Source of the DNA: an uncultured Alphaproteobacteria bacterium
GTDB lineage: Bacteria; Pseudomonadota; Alphaproteobacteria; CAAHEQ01; UBA3637
NCBI GenBank assembly: GCA_944391545.1
Contig: CALXTZ010000014.1
Span: 1-18,216, forward strand
Length of the DNA: 18,216 nucleotides
Direction of reading: 5' to 3'
The position numbers were made by a program, and so were the translations under genes. The notes below the pieces were generated by a model. That model ran no database searches. It was given only the letters and a program-made list of their open reading frames with translations, and was not told where the DNA came from. The stretch's first letter is position 1. Every line of letters begins with the position of its first letter. Shown piece after piece: positions 5,857 through 14,406 of this stretch.

Positions 5857-7134
5857 ATGGGCTTGAAAAAAAAAGATTCTGTCTTTATCCGCTGCCGGCG
5901 TTGTATTGGCTGCCGGAAATCTTTCGGCCGATATACCTACCGTTGAAAAAACACCGGCGATACCGCGCATGGAACAAAAGCAATCGGTCTTACCATCGCC
6001 CTTTCGATTACCGGCCGACATTTCGCCGAAAGAAGCAGCATCCGTCACCGACTTAATCACACGCGCTTTAAAGAATCCGAAAACAGCCCAAGAGGCGGCC
6101 GAATTAACGTCTTTGGTCGAACATATCATGTTGATTCCGCGCCCTTTTCAGTATGGTATGGCATGCCGGCCACCGAAATGATATGGCGAAGCGGCGCAAA
6201 TCAAAAAGAATACATCGGCTTTATCGTTCGAAACCAAGCCGATCCCCAAAAAACGATTTTATCTTTGCAAACAACATTAGCCGAAACGGCCGCTCACCTG
6301 AAACGGCATCAGGAATGGCGTCGCACGTACCAACAAGCCCGACAAACGCATTTACAATTGGGGCAGTTGGTCGTCAATCGCGAAGCTTTGGCAAAAGCTC
6401 GGCATAAAGACGCGCGATTAGCGGGGCTTTCTTTGTTAGACGGTCTGTCTCCCGGCATTGAACTCAAGCATGGCAATCGGCTGTATCGTTTACGGTTTGA
6501 AAAATTGAATGATCAAACGATGACCGAAGACCAAATACCGATTTTATCGTTTCGGACAGCCGCCGTTCAAACGCCGCACCAAGAACGGCCGATGACGCAA
6601 AAAGATTTGGATACGATTAAAAAACCGCTCATTGCTGCTATTCGCGGCGGACAGGCGGCGGGCGTTTTGCCGGAAACGGTGCAAGAAGTGCCGTTAATCG
6701 GAAAAGCTTTGAAATTTGATTTTTTGTTAGGTTCGCTCATCAATAAAGTATTTGATGCATCTTTGCCGTATCAAGCCGTTTTTAACACGACGTCGGCCCT
6801 TCGCCAAACGAACATGACGGATTTTAAACCCGTTATCGCACGCGGAGATGCCCAAATCGAACAGCCGGATGAATGGGTCGGTTTTTCGTTCAACGCCGGC
6901 TCAACCACATTCAAAGCCAGCATCCCGTACGGATGCACGATCACGCAAAACGGGACGAAACGCACAATGAATGCGGCAGAGGCGGCTTTCTTTAAAAAGA
7001 CAGCCATGCTTCATATGACACCGGAACAGCGCGCCCAAAGCACGGTTTTTTGGAACTACTTTAACACATACGTTCTGCCCGAACCCCAAAAATCGGTGGC
7101 TTTGTTAACACAGCATAAAGCCCATGTGCTTTAA
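5857..7134 (+). pseudogene. Frameshifted exported protein of unknown function (two homopolymer indels)
   Basis: ATAAGGAGAG precedes the ATG at 5857, which opens MGLKKK and then, in the literal frame, stops at 5944-5946. Removing one A from the A9 tract (5866-5874) restores a textbook signal peptide (KKKILSLSAAGVVLAAG, cleavage after LSA) and an open frame to 6181. Adding one T to the T4 tract at 6145-6148 joins that frame smoothly (IPRPFSVWYGMPATEMIW) to the frame that runs to 7134. The repaired product is about 425 residues and exported, without a family I can name. It has a helical middle part (about 145-200) and a Trp-containing C-terminal half. If nothing is repaired, the main surviving open frame starts at ATG 6163 (323 residues) and lacks a signal peptide. 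It may be a decayed gene, a slippage-controlled gene, or sequence error. Confidence 0.75.
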
Positions 7135-7144
7135 AGGAAATTTG

Positions 7145-7582
7145 TTATTTATTTCGGCCGAACCACGCTTTTAATTTCGGCAGGTTTTCCCGACAAGAAG
7201 AAGAAATCTTTTCCAAATTGAAAGCCTCGTCGACATCAAACCATTGCGCCCGTGTCAATTCGCGGTTGTCCAAACGAAGCGAACCGGAGACAATTTTCAC
7301 AACAGAATCAATGTAAATAAAATGAGCATCCCTTTGAAACCGCGGCGGATGCGCAAAAAAAGTCCCCACAGTCAATGTATCAATGATTTCAATATCAACG
7401 TTAATTTCTTCTTTGACTTCACGTTTGACGGCGGCATCGATTGTTTCGCCCACTTCAACATGACCACCGCAAATTGTCCATTCATTCCCCCATTTGGGCG
7501 ATTGAAACAATAACACCTGATTTTTATCATTAATAATATATGCTCCGACAATCACTTCTATGCCGCGCGGATAATGGATCAT
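7145..7582 (-). CDS. NUDIX hydrolase
   Basis: A 145-residue protein of normal NUDIX length. The signature GX5EX7REUXEEXGU is at residues 40-62 (G40, E46, R54, E55, E58, E59), with the usual last Gly replaced by Asn61. The Glu residues bind the catalytic Mg2+ that hydrolyses nucleoside diphosphates linked to another group. A WGNEWTICGGHVEVGE context is common in MutT-like housecleaning and ADP-ribose/dNTP hydrolases, but the substrate cannot be read from the sequence. The start follows AAAGGAG at good spacing. The gene has its own promoter (7607-7635), lies 83 bp downstream of the hydroxyacid dehydrogenase on the same strand, and converges on the frameshifted gene with only 10 bp between. Confidence 0.92.
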   Translation of the reverse strand: MIHYPRGIEVIVGAYIINDKNQVLLFQSPKWGNEWTICGGHVEVGETIDAAVKREVKEEINVDIEIIDTLTVGTFFAHPPRFQRDAHFIYIDSVVKIVSGSLRLDNRELTRAQWFDVDEAFNLEKISSSCRENLPKLKAWFGRNK

Positions 7583-7606
7583 ATCAACTCCTTTGTTTTT
7601 GATTGA

Positions 7607-7635
7607 ATTTTAACCGTTTCTCAATCAAAAAACAA
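7607..7635 (-). promoter_or_regulatory. Probable promoter of the NUDIX gene
   Basis: On the minus strand TTGTTT (7630-7635), a 17-bp spacer, then TAAAAT (7607-7612), 24 bp upstream of the ATG. Confidence 0.6.
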
Positions 7636-7660
7636 TCTTTATATCAGCCCGCCGCCCGCG

Positions 7661-8677
7661 TCACAGGACGGAATGGATAAGTTGCCCGTTTTCAAAGCTT
7701 TGGATATTATCGACCGTCGTTTGCAAAATCCGGTTCACGGCATCGATGGAATTAAACGCGATATGCGGCGTAATGATGGTCGTATCCAATTGCATCATTT
7801 TGAAATTAATCACCGAGTCAATTAAAAAATCATGGCTGCGCGCATCTATGTCCGTCGCAATTTCCCGATGCGTAATCACATCTTCGTTTTCCAAAACATC
7901 CAAAGCCGCCCCGCCGACTTGGCCGGATTTCAAAGCATTATACAGGCTTTCCGTTTCAATCAGACTGCCTCTGGCCGTATTGACGATCAAAACGCCTTTT
8001 TTCATCTGACGAAAAGCCGTTTCATCCAGCATATGCAGGTTTTCGGGCGTTGCCGGACAGTGCAACGTAATGATGTCCGATTCCTTGTACAACGTCGGTA
8101 AATCCACGTAGGCGATGCCCATCTCTTGAACAGCCTTGTTCGGAAACGGGTCGTTGGCCAAAATCTTCATCCCGAACGCCGTCGCAAGCTTAATCACATG
8201 CCGCCCGATAGCGCCGGTACCGATGACACCCAACGTGCGCCCGGCTAAATCAATACCGATGTAATCGTCCATGTGGACATTGTTGGCTTTCATTTGAGAC
8301 TTGGCTTTGTAAATCTTGCGCGACAAGCCTAACATGGTTCCCATCGTGAATTCCGCGACCGTCACTTCGCCGTAGTTCGGCACGTTGACAACGGCAATGC
8401 CCCGCTTTTTGGCATAATCCAAATCGATGTGATTAAATCCCGTCGACCGCGTTGCAATCAGTTTTAAATTCGGGAAATAATCCAAATAATCATTCTTTAA
8501 ACTGTCCGAATGCGGAAAAACCGAAATGACATCCGCGTTTTTGTATTGTTCCAGCGTGATTGTTTTCGGGTCATTAAATTCCTGCGCCAAAAAAACAGCT
8601 TCACAGCCCGAAACAGCATGCGCCGTTAAATAAGCTTCGGCGTCTTTATCCATATCGAAAAATAAACAAACTGACAT
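7661..8677 (-). CDS. D-isomer-specific 2-hydroxyacid dehydrogenase (D-lactate dehydrogenase-like)
   Basis: NAD-dependent interconversion of a 2-oxoacid and a D-2-hydroxyacid in the cytoplasm. The 338-residue protein shows the two-domain layout: catalytic N-part with TRSTGFNHID (77-86) and NVPNYGEVTVAEF (98-110), then the Rossmann motif GTGAIG at 153-158. The family signature follows with catalytic R236 in NTARGSL, E263 or E265 in LENED, and H305 in TPHIAF. The pattern is closest to fermentative D-lactate dehydrogenases (LdhA type), yet phenylpyruvate- or hydroxyisocaproate-type substrates are possible. The start at 8677 is set by AAAAGGAGAG just upstream; the longer frame from 8728 would run into the preceding gene without a ribosome site. 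It lies 35 bp behind the HAD phosphatase and is probably cotranscribed with it. Confidence 0.9.
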   Translation of the reverse strand: MSVCLFFDMDKDAEAYLTAHAVSGCEAVFLAQEFNDPKTITLEQYKNADVISVFPHSDSLKNDYLDYFPNLKLIATRSTGFNHIDLDYAKKRGIAVVNVPNYGEVTVAEFTMGTMLGLSRKIYKAKSQMKANNVHMDDYIGIDLAGRTLGVIGTGAIGRHVIKLATAFGMKILANDPFPNKAVQEMGIAYVDLPTLYKESDIITLHCPATPENLHMLDETAFRQMKKGVLIVNTARGSLIETESLYNALKSGQVGGAALDVLENEDVITHREIATDIDARSHDFLIDSVINFKMMQLDTTIITPHIAFNSIDAVNRILQTTVDNIQSFENGQLIHSVL

Positions 8678-8712
8678 AGCACTCTCCTTTTCTTTTGAAA
8701 AGGTAGGGCGTT

Positions 8713-9567
8713 TTAATCGATGATGCAAGGGGAAACTTCCCGCAATCGGGTCATTTTTAAATCAAGTGCCACCTGATCGATGATGGTTTTAACCAATTCT
8801 TCCATCATGGAATGCGGCGTATACACGGCCGGTGCAATGAAATTCACGCGCCCGTCTTTCAACAATCGACGCGCCGTCCCGGTTTGTTTTTCTTTATCGG
8901 GTTCATAAACGGCAATCGAATGCCCGCCTTCGGATTTCACCAGCTTCATACACGGAATATCCGTATCGCCGTCGCCGACATAAACCATGCGCGAAAACGG
9001 AACGGATCGATTTTCATCAGGCGTATACGCATTGATTTCCGGATCATTGATTCTTAAACAGCCTTTGTTGATGCGAAACAGATATTGGGTTTTCGTCGTG
9101 TAGTTAATGACTTGAGCCGGCCACAAAGCCCGCCCGCTTTCATCGTACATAAAAGACGAAGCATAAATCCATTTAAAAAACAGCGCAATCGACGTGCCTT
9201 TGATGATTTCGCGCAAACCCGACGAAATAATGTAATGTTCGGTTTCGATGCCTTTTGCCGCCGCATACGCATTAATCCGATCAAACCACGTATCCACGCC
9301 TTCATAGAACGAAATTTTCGCCCCCGACGCCCGAAAGTCTTCCCGCGTAAAAGGCATGTGCCGCGCATCCGCTTCTTCCAACATCAAGCGCATATAAGAC
9401 AAGACTTCATCACAATCGTGTTCCAACGACAAATGATGCGCTTTTAACCAAAAGTCCTGCACAGGCATGTTCAGCTTTTGAATAAAATCATACTCTTGCA
9501 TGTTGCCGGGCGACAACGTCCCGTCAAAATCATAACAAAAGGCCATTTTCGGTTTTGTTTTCTTCAT
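8713..9567 (-). CDS. HAD-family phosphatase (phosphoserine-phosphatase-like)
   Basis: A 284-residue cytosolic hydrolase with the four HAD motifs. Motif I is DFDGTLS (nucleophile D13, acid/base D15), motif II is ISSG (S115 or S116), motif III is a Lys near 159, and motif IV is GDGDTD at 198-203 for Mg2+. The helical insert after motif I (QEYDF onward) is a C1-type cap, as in phosphoserine phosphatase and related enzymes. The substrate is not evident. It precedes the hydroxyacid dehydrogenase in the same probable operon, suggesting a linked step on a phosphorylated or hydroxylated acid, which is inference only. No Shine-Dalgarno stands before ATG 9567, and the promoter puts the transcript start at that ATG. 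The alternative start M8 at 9546 also lacks one. Confidence 0.85.
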   Translation of the reverse strand: MKKTKPKMAFCYDFDGTLSPGNMQEYDFIQKLNMPVQDFWLKAHHLSLEHDCDEVLSYMRLMLEEADARHMPFTREDFRASGAKISFYEGVDTWFDRINAYAAAKGIETEHYIISSGLREIIKGTSIALFFKWIYASSFMYDESGRALWPAQVINYTTKTQYLFRINKGCLRINDPEINAYTPDENRSVPFSRMVYVGDGDTDIPCMKLVKSEGGHSIAVYEPDKEKQTGTARRLLKDGRVNFIAPAVYTPHSMMEELVKTIIDQVALDLKMTRLREVSPCIID

Positions 9568-9574
9568 GGCTTTG

Positions 9575-9603
9575 AGTATAAAGAGAAAAAAGCCGGCTGT
9601 CTA
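9575..9603 (-). promoter_or_regulatory. Promoter of the HAD-dehydrogenase pair, predicting a (nearly) leaderless mRNA
   Basis: On the minus strand TAGACA (9598-9603), exactly 17 bp, then TATACT (9575-9580). Only 7 nt separate the -10 from the ATG at 9567, so transcription should begin at or next to the A of the start codon. The -35 overlaps the stop codon of the upstream small membrane protein. Confidence 0.7.
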
Positions 9604-9855
9604 TTCTTTTATTTCTTCATAATCGGCGTCGATGATGTCATCGTTTTTCTTGACGCGTTTTGCCCGCACCGGCTGTGCCATCGCAGACCCGTAAAATTGT
9701 TCCCAAGCTTTGCGAATTTGCCGCGCCCGAAACCACGAAATCACAAACAGCACCACCAACAACGGTAACGCCACATACCACACCATGACCAGCAAAGCCA
9801 ACAACCCTAAAAAGACCAGCGGGGGAATTAAGAGTAAAATAAATTTCTGCAACAT
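9601..9855 (-). CDS. Small two-TM membrane protein with acidic tail
   Basis: An 84-residue protein. Residues about 5-43 are almost entirely hydrophobic, enough for two short transmembrane segments (a turn near WYVALPLL). A basic stretch follows (RARQIRKAW, then RAKRVKK), and an acidic C-terminus DDIIDADYEEIKE. The basic cluster after the second segment suggests a cytoplasmic tail. No enzyme motif is present and I do not recognise the family. An AAAGGAG ribosome site at ideal spacing and a well-spaced promoter support it as a real gene. It is divergent from the RND efflux operon and lies upstream of the HAD gene on the same strand. Confidence 0.7.
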   Translation of the reverse strand: MLQKFILLLIPPLVFLGLLALLVMVWYVALPLLVVLFVISWFRARQIRKAWEQFYGSAMAQPVRAKRVKKNDDIIDADYEEIKE

Positions 9856-9875
9856 GACACCATCTCCTTTTTAAA

Positions 9876-9904
9876 AAGATAGAGACCCGCCGCCCGCTTG
9901 GCAA
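9876..9904 (-). promoter_or_regulatory. Promoter of the small membrane protein gene
   Basis: On the minus strand TTGCCA (9899-9904), a 17-bp GC-rich spacer, then TATCTT (9876-9881), 20 bp before the ATG. Confidence 0.6.
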
Positions 9905-9966
9905 GAGGTTTTTCATATCCTTTTATTTCGTTTTGCATAACCCCTTATAATAAAAGAAAAAAAACC

Positions 9967-9995
9967 TTGAAACCGCGACCTGTTATCCTTATCTC
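9967..9995 (+). promoter_or_regulatory. Probable promoter of the RND efflux operon
   Basis: TTGAAA (9967-9972), 17 bp, then TATCTC (9990-9995), with an AAGGGGG ribosome site before the ATG at 10019. No repressor gene or clear operator palindrome is seen beside it. Confidence 0.5.
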
Positions 9996-10018
9996 CTCTT
10001 TAAAACAAGGGGGATATT

Positions 10019-11137
10019 ATGGTCAAAGACATCTTGATTGCTTTGCTTCTGGTTGTTATCGGCGGCGCCGGCGTTTACATTTATCTGCACGAAAAATCGG
10101 CCAAAGTGTCCGCATCCCCGACCGAAACTGCCGAACAAACCGTTGACGTCATCACGGTGAAAACACAGCCCGTCACGTTGGAAAAAAGCTATATCGGATA
10201 TGTCACGCCGATTCATTCTGTTTCTGTTTTACCGATGATTTCGGGCTACATCGAACAAGTTTTAGTCACCGGCGGGCAAGACGTTACCACCGGTCAGCCG
10301 TTATTTATCCTGCGTCAGGGCGAACACAAAGCGGATTTGGAATCGGCCGTTGCCAAAGTCTTGCAAGCCGAAGCAACGTTATCGAATGCGCAAACGTATT
10401 ATGACCGGTTAGTCAACGCCGGCAAGAAAGCAGTTTCCCAAACGGATTTAGATAATGCGAAAACGTCTTTGTTGTCGGCAAAAGCAGATGTCGCTTCGGC
10501 CAAAGCATCCAAAGACATTGCCGAAATTAATCTGGGTTACACCGTGATTTCGGCGACGATTTCCGGCCTCGTCGGCGATGTGAGCGTCAGCCCGGGCGAT
10601 TATGTTTCTCCGGATGGTACCGCTTTGATTACAATTATTCAATACACGCCCATTCGGGTTGTTTTTGCCATTCCGGATAAAGAATATCTGACCCAAAAAA
10701 CAGCGTCCGCCGGTCGCCCGTTTGAGGCATGGACGTTAAAACTGCGGTTGGCGGACGGATCCGTGTTTGACGGAACCGGCCAAGTCCAATTCTTTAACAA
10801 CGAAGTGACGCCGCAAACCAGTTCCGTGAATGTGTACGCCGACTTTGACAATCCGAATAAAGAACTGTTGTCCGGCGCGTATGTCACCGTTTTGATGGAA
10901 AAGAAAGTTGAAGAAGCCATTCTCATTCCGCAAGGGTATGTACATTTAACGCCGTCCGGAGATTTTGTTTATACGGTTCAAAACGGGCGCCTCACGCAAA
11001 CGCCGGTCAAGACGGGGCAAGCCGTCGGAAATGCTTTTTTGATTGAAAGCGGCCTAAAACCCGGCGATCAGGTCGTTGCCCAGACTCAAGTCACGGAAAC
11101 CCCCGGCAAAACCGTTCGCACAAGGACAGGCTCATGA
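10019..11137 (+). CDS. RND efflux periplasmic adaptor subunit (AcrA/MexA family)
   Basis: Membrane fusion protein linking the inner-membrane RND pump to the outer-membrane channel. It has 372 residues. An N-terminal hydrophobic segment (about 4-22) with no lipobox Cys anchors or exports it. The split lipoyl domain follows (about 67-99, SGYIEQVLVTGGQDVTTGQP, and 172-205, SGLVGDVSVSPGDYVS). Between the halves lies an Ala-rich alpha-helical hairpin (about 104-168), then the beta-barrel and membrane-proximal domains (IRVVFAIPDKEYL; LLSGAYVTVLME; VVAQTQV). It is the first gene of a three-gene operon, and its stop overlaps the permease start as ATGA (11134-11137). The substrate is unknown; HAE1-type pumps usually export hydrophobic or amphiphilic compounds. 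Confidence 0.93.
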   Translation: MVKDILIALLLVVIGGAGVYIYLHEKSAKVSASPTETAEQTVDVITVKTQPVTLEKSYIGYVTPIHSVSVLPMISGYIEQVLVTGGQDVTTGQPLFILRQGEHKADLESAVAKVLQAEATLSNAQTYYDRLVNAGKKAVSQTDLDNAKTSLLSAKADVASAKASKDIAEINLGYTVISATISGLVGDVSVSPGDYVSPDGTALITIIQYTPIRVVFAIPDKEYLTQKTASAGRPFEAWTLKLRLADGSVFDGTGQVQFFNNEVTPQTSSVNVYADFDNPNKELLSGAYVTVLMEKKVEEAILIPQGYVHLTPSGDFVYTVQNGRLTQTPVKTGQAVGNAFLIESGLKPGDQVVAQTQVTETPGKTVRTRTGS

Positions 11138-14100
11138 TTTTTTCCAGCTTTTTCATTCATCGCCCGCGTTTTGCCATCGTTGTTTCGGTGGTGATGGTGC
11201 TGCTGGGATTGATGTCGATGATTGTTCTGCCGATTGCGCAGTACCCGCAAATCACGCCGCCGCAGATTATTGTTTCGGCCACTTATCCGGGCGCCAGCGC
11301 CGAAGTGTTAAGCGATACCGTCGCCGTTTTGATTGAAAACGAAGTCAACGGTGTCGAAGGCATGCTTTATATGGAATCAACCTCGACGGATGAAGGCGAA
11401 TACACGTTAACGATTACGTTTAACATCGGTACGGACCCGGATATGGCACAGGTCAAAGTCGAAAACCGGCTGCAACAGGTCATGAGCGAACTGCCGGCCG
11501 TTGTGACGCAGGAAGGCTTGTCCGTGAAAACGCAATCAGCCAATCTGTTGGCGATGTTGGTGCTTCGCTCGCCGAACAATTCCTATTCGGATTTATATTT
11601 ATCCAACTATGCATACACAAGTTTGCAAAATCCGCTGGAACGCGTGCCGGGCATCAGCACCGTTTCCGTTTACGGGCCGCAAAACAGCGTGCGTGTGTGG
11701 CTTAACCCCGTGAAACTCGCTTCATTAGGCCTCACCAGCACCGACGTTTTAAATGCCATTGAAGCCCAAAACGTGCAAGCGGCCGTCGGACAAATCGGCG
11801 CGGCGCCCAGCCCCAAAGACACGCAACTGGTCTTGTCTTTGTCTGCCAAAGGCTTATTAAAAACCGTTGAAGATTTTGAACAAATCGTTCTGACGACATC
11901 CGACACCGGTGGCATCATCCGTTTAAAAGACGTTGCCCGTGTTGAAATGGGTGCCGACTCTTACACGGTCAAAGCCGCTTATAACGATGCGCCCAGCGTC
12001 ATTTTGGGATTAAGCCAAACGCCCGGTTCCAATGCGTTGTCTATCATGAAAAACGTTAAAAAAGAAATGGCCGCGTTAACGCAAGCTTTTCCGCCCGACA
12101 TGGAATTTGAAATCGCGTACGATTCCACTTTGTTTGTGCGCGCTTCCATTGAAAGCATCGTTCAAACATTGGGCTTGACCTTTTTGTTAGTTATCGGCGT
12201 TGTGTTTGTGTTTTTGCAAGACGCCAAAGCCACGCTTATTCCCATGATTACCATTCCGGTGTCATTGATTGCCACGTTTACGGTGATTTATCTGTTAGGC
12301 TTTGACATCAACATTTTGACGTTGTTTGCCATGATTTTAGCGATCGGATTGGTGGTTGACGATGCGATTATCGTGGTGGAGCGCGTTCAATACCTGATGC
12401 AGTATCAAAAGATGGATTCGGTTGCGGCTGCTGACCAAGCGATGGATGACATCGGCGGCGCGATTATAGCGACAACGATGGTGTTGTTATCGATTTTCGT
12501 GCCGGTCGGATTGATGGCAGGCATTACGGGCAAAATTTATCAACAGTTTGCCGTTACAATCGCTACTGCTGTGGTGTTTTCCGCCATTAACGCGTTGACG
12601 TTGAGTCCGTCTTTGTGTGCGATTTTCCTGAAACACGACCGCGATCGACAGAAAAAACGCGATTATTTTAAATGGTTTAACCGAACGCTGGATACGACGC
12701 GTTCCAAATACACGGCCGGCGTCGTGTTTTTAAGCAGCCGTTTATTGCTGACCGGCGGGCTGGTTGCTTTGACGATCGGCATCATCGGCTTTTTGTTTTA
12801 TAAAACGCCGACATCCTTTTTACCGCAAGAAGATCAAGGCGTGCTTTTTACCAACGTTCAACTGCCCGAAACCGCCAGCATTAACCAAACCGAAGCGATT
12901 TTATCCGCTATGGGCAAAGAAGCGTTGGCCATTAAAGGCGTTGACTTTTTCATCGGCATTTCCGGCCAAAGCCTGCTGGGCGGCAGCGGCGAAAACATCG
13001 GAATGGGCGTTTTGGGGCTGCAAAATTGGGACAAACGCAAAACCAAAGCGTTGTCCATGGACAGCATCATGAATCAAATGCGCACCCGATTGACGGATAA
13101 CCCGAATGCCGAAATTGATGTGTATGCTTTGCCGGCCATTCCGGGCGTCGGCAACAGCAGCGGATTGTCTTTCCAATTGAACGCCGTTAATGCGTCTTAT
13201 ACAACCGACCAGTTGTTCGACACGTTGGAACAAGTATTGGGCAAAATGAATACGTCTCCCGACTTTTTGGTCGCTTTCAGCACGTTCCGACCCGGCACAC
13301 CGCACGTGTACCTGGACATTGACCGTACAAAATTGGAATCGTATCAAATCAGCGTCTCGGATTTATTCGAAGCCTTGCAAAACAATTTAGGCTCGCGCTA
13401 TGTCAACAACATCACGCTGGACGGCCAGACGAACAAAGTCATTATTCAGGCGGATTTTGACTATCGGCGGGATTTTTCGGACATTGAAGACCTGTACGTG
13501 CGCACGCAAACCGGGCAAATGGTTCAAGTCAAAAGCTTTGCCGCTTTAAAAACCGTTCTGTCTCCCAAAACCGTGTTCCGGTTCAACCAGTATGTCAGCG
13601 CGGCCGTAACAGCCGAAGCATCCCCGAAAGTCAGCACCGGCACCGCCATTAACGGCGTCACGCAAATGGCAAAAGACCTGCCCAAAGGATACGCAATTTC
13701 CTGGACGGGATTGTCTTTACAGGAAGTCGAAACCACCGGTTTGGTCGGCATTTTAATCGCATTAGCCTGTGTGTTCGGGTATTTGTTTCTGGTCGCGTTG
13801 TATGAAAGCTGGATGGTGGCGTTTTCGGTCATGTTTTCAACCATCTTTGCGATTTTGGGTGCTTTGTTGGGATTGATGCTTATGGGCTTGCCGTTGTCGA
13901 TTTATGCACAATTAGGATTAGTCATGTTAATCGGATTAGCGGCCAAAAATGCGATTTTAATCGTGGAATTTACGTTGGATTATCGCCGCAAAGGCATGGA
14001 TATTGTCAAAGCAGCCGCTGCCGGTGCCGACGAACGCTACCGCGCGGTTTTGATGACGGCTTTGACCTTTATTTTGGGCGTTTCACCGATGGTCGTTGCC

Positions 14101-14406
14101 AAAGGCGCCGGGGCTGCCAGCCAAATTTCGCTCGGCACTTGTGTGTTCTTCGGCATGATTGCGGCAACCACCGTCGGGATTTTCTTCATTCCGTCTTTGT
14201 TTGCTTTGTTTGACACGCTGGCAAGCCGTTCCGCAACCGTGCCGGCGCCGGCTCACCCCGCTTCGTCCCAACGAAAAACCCGCCCAAATCAGACCGGCAC
14301 GACAACACGCCCCTCACCCGAAACACGCCAAAAACAGCCCGGCACGATGACATCCCCCTCACCCGAAACGCACCGAAAACAGCCCGGCACACGGAGGAAA
14401 TCATGA
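11134..14406 (+). CDS. RND efflux permease, HAE1 family (AcrB/MexB-like), with repetitive C-terminal tail
   Basis: Proton-driven inner-membrane transporter of the tripartite pump. At 1090 residues it is longer than AcrB (1049). It shows the duplicated RND layout with TM1 at the N-terminus (RPRFAIVVSVVMVLLG), periplasmic porter loops, and the proton relay. D409 and D410 lie in GLVVDDAIIVVE (TM4), K938 in GLAAKNAILIVEF (TM10), and R968 and T975 in ERYRAVLMT (TM11), matching AcrB D407, D408, K940, R971 and T978. All key residues are present, so it should be active. The last 60 residues (from about 1031) are a Pro/Thr/Gln/Arg-rich cytoplasmic tail with a 15-residue repeat, absent from AcrB. It is coupled by ATGA overlaps to both the adaptor before it and the outer-membrane factor after it. 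Confidence 0.95.
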   Translation: MIFSSFFIHRPRFAIVVSVVMVLLGLMSMIVLPIAQYPQITPPQIIVSATYPGASAEVLSDTVAVLIENEVNGVEGMLYMESTSTDEGEYTLTITFNIGTDPDMAQVKVENRLQQVMSELPAVVTQEGLSVKTQSANLLAMLVLRSPNNSYSDLYLSNYAYTSLQNPLERVPGISTVSVYGPQNSVRVWLNPVKLASLGLTSTDVLNAIEAQNVQAAVGQIGAAPSPKDTQLVLSLSAKGLLKTVEDFEQIVLTTSDTGGIIRLKDVARVEMGADSYTVKAAYNDAPSVILGLSQTPGSNALSIMKNVKKEMAALTQAFPPDMEFEIAYDSTLFVRASIESIVQTLGLTFLLVIGVVFVFLQDAKATLIPMITIPVSLIATFTVIYLLGFDINILTLFAMILAIGLVVDDAIIVVERVQYLMQYQKMDSVAAADQAMDDIGGAIIATTMVLLSIFVPVGLMAGITGKIYQQFAVTIATAVVFSAINALTLSPSLCAIFLKHDRDRQKKRDYFKWFNRTLDTTRSKYTAGVVFLSSRLLLTGGLVALTIGIIGFLFYKTPTSFLPQEDQGVLFTNVQLPETASINQTEAILSAMGKEALAIKGVDFFIGISGQSLLGGSGENIGMGVLGLQNWDKRKTKALSMDSIMNQMRTRLTDNPNAEIDVYALPAIPGVGNSSGLSFQLNAVNASYTTDQLFDTLEQVLGKMNTSPDFLVAFSTFRPGTPHVYLDIDRTKLESYQISVSDLFEALQNNLGSRYVNNITLDGQTNKVIIQADFDYRRDFSDIEDLYVRTQTGQMVQVKSFAALKTVLSPKTVFRFNQYVSAAVTAEASPKVSTGTAINGVTQMAKDLPKGYAISWTGLSLQEVETTGLVGILIALACVFGYLFLVALYESWMVAFSVMFSTIFAILGALLGLMLMGLPLSIYAQLGLVMLIGLAAKNAILIVEFTLDYRRKGMDIVKAAAAGADERYRAVLMTALTFILGVSPMVVAKGAGAASQISLGTCVFFGMIAATTVGIFFIPSLFALFDTLASRSATVPAPAHPASSQRKTRPNQTGTTTRPSPETRQKQPGTMTSPSPETHRKQPGTRRKS
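14310..14391 (+). repeat. 45-bp tandem repeat (two copies) coding the permease tail
   Basis: CCCCTCACCCGAAAC starts at 14310 and again at 14355. Each 45-bp unit also carries AAAACAGCCCGGCAC. They encode PSPETRQKQPGT and PSPETHRKQPGT. The preceding sequence (QTGTTT) may be a more decayed third unit. Confidence 0.85.

Noticed and set aside
5555..5857. Other-frame open readings across the VPRRP repeat region on both strands
   Set aside because: They arise from the 21-bp repeat, whose length is a multiple of three and keeps all frames open; they lack ribosome sites.
8678..8728. Upstream start at 8728 for the hydroxyacid dehydrogenase
   Set aside because: It would overlap the end of the HAD gene and lacks a ribosome site; the strong AAAAGGAGAG sits right before 8677.
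9598..9855. Possibility that the small two-TM protein is part of a transporter or secretion system
   Set aside because: No neighbouring gene supports it and the sequence has no motif beyond two hydrophobic segments.
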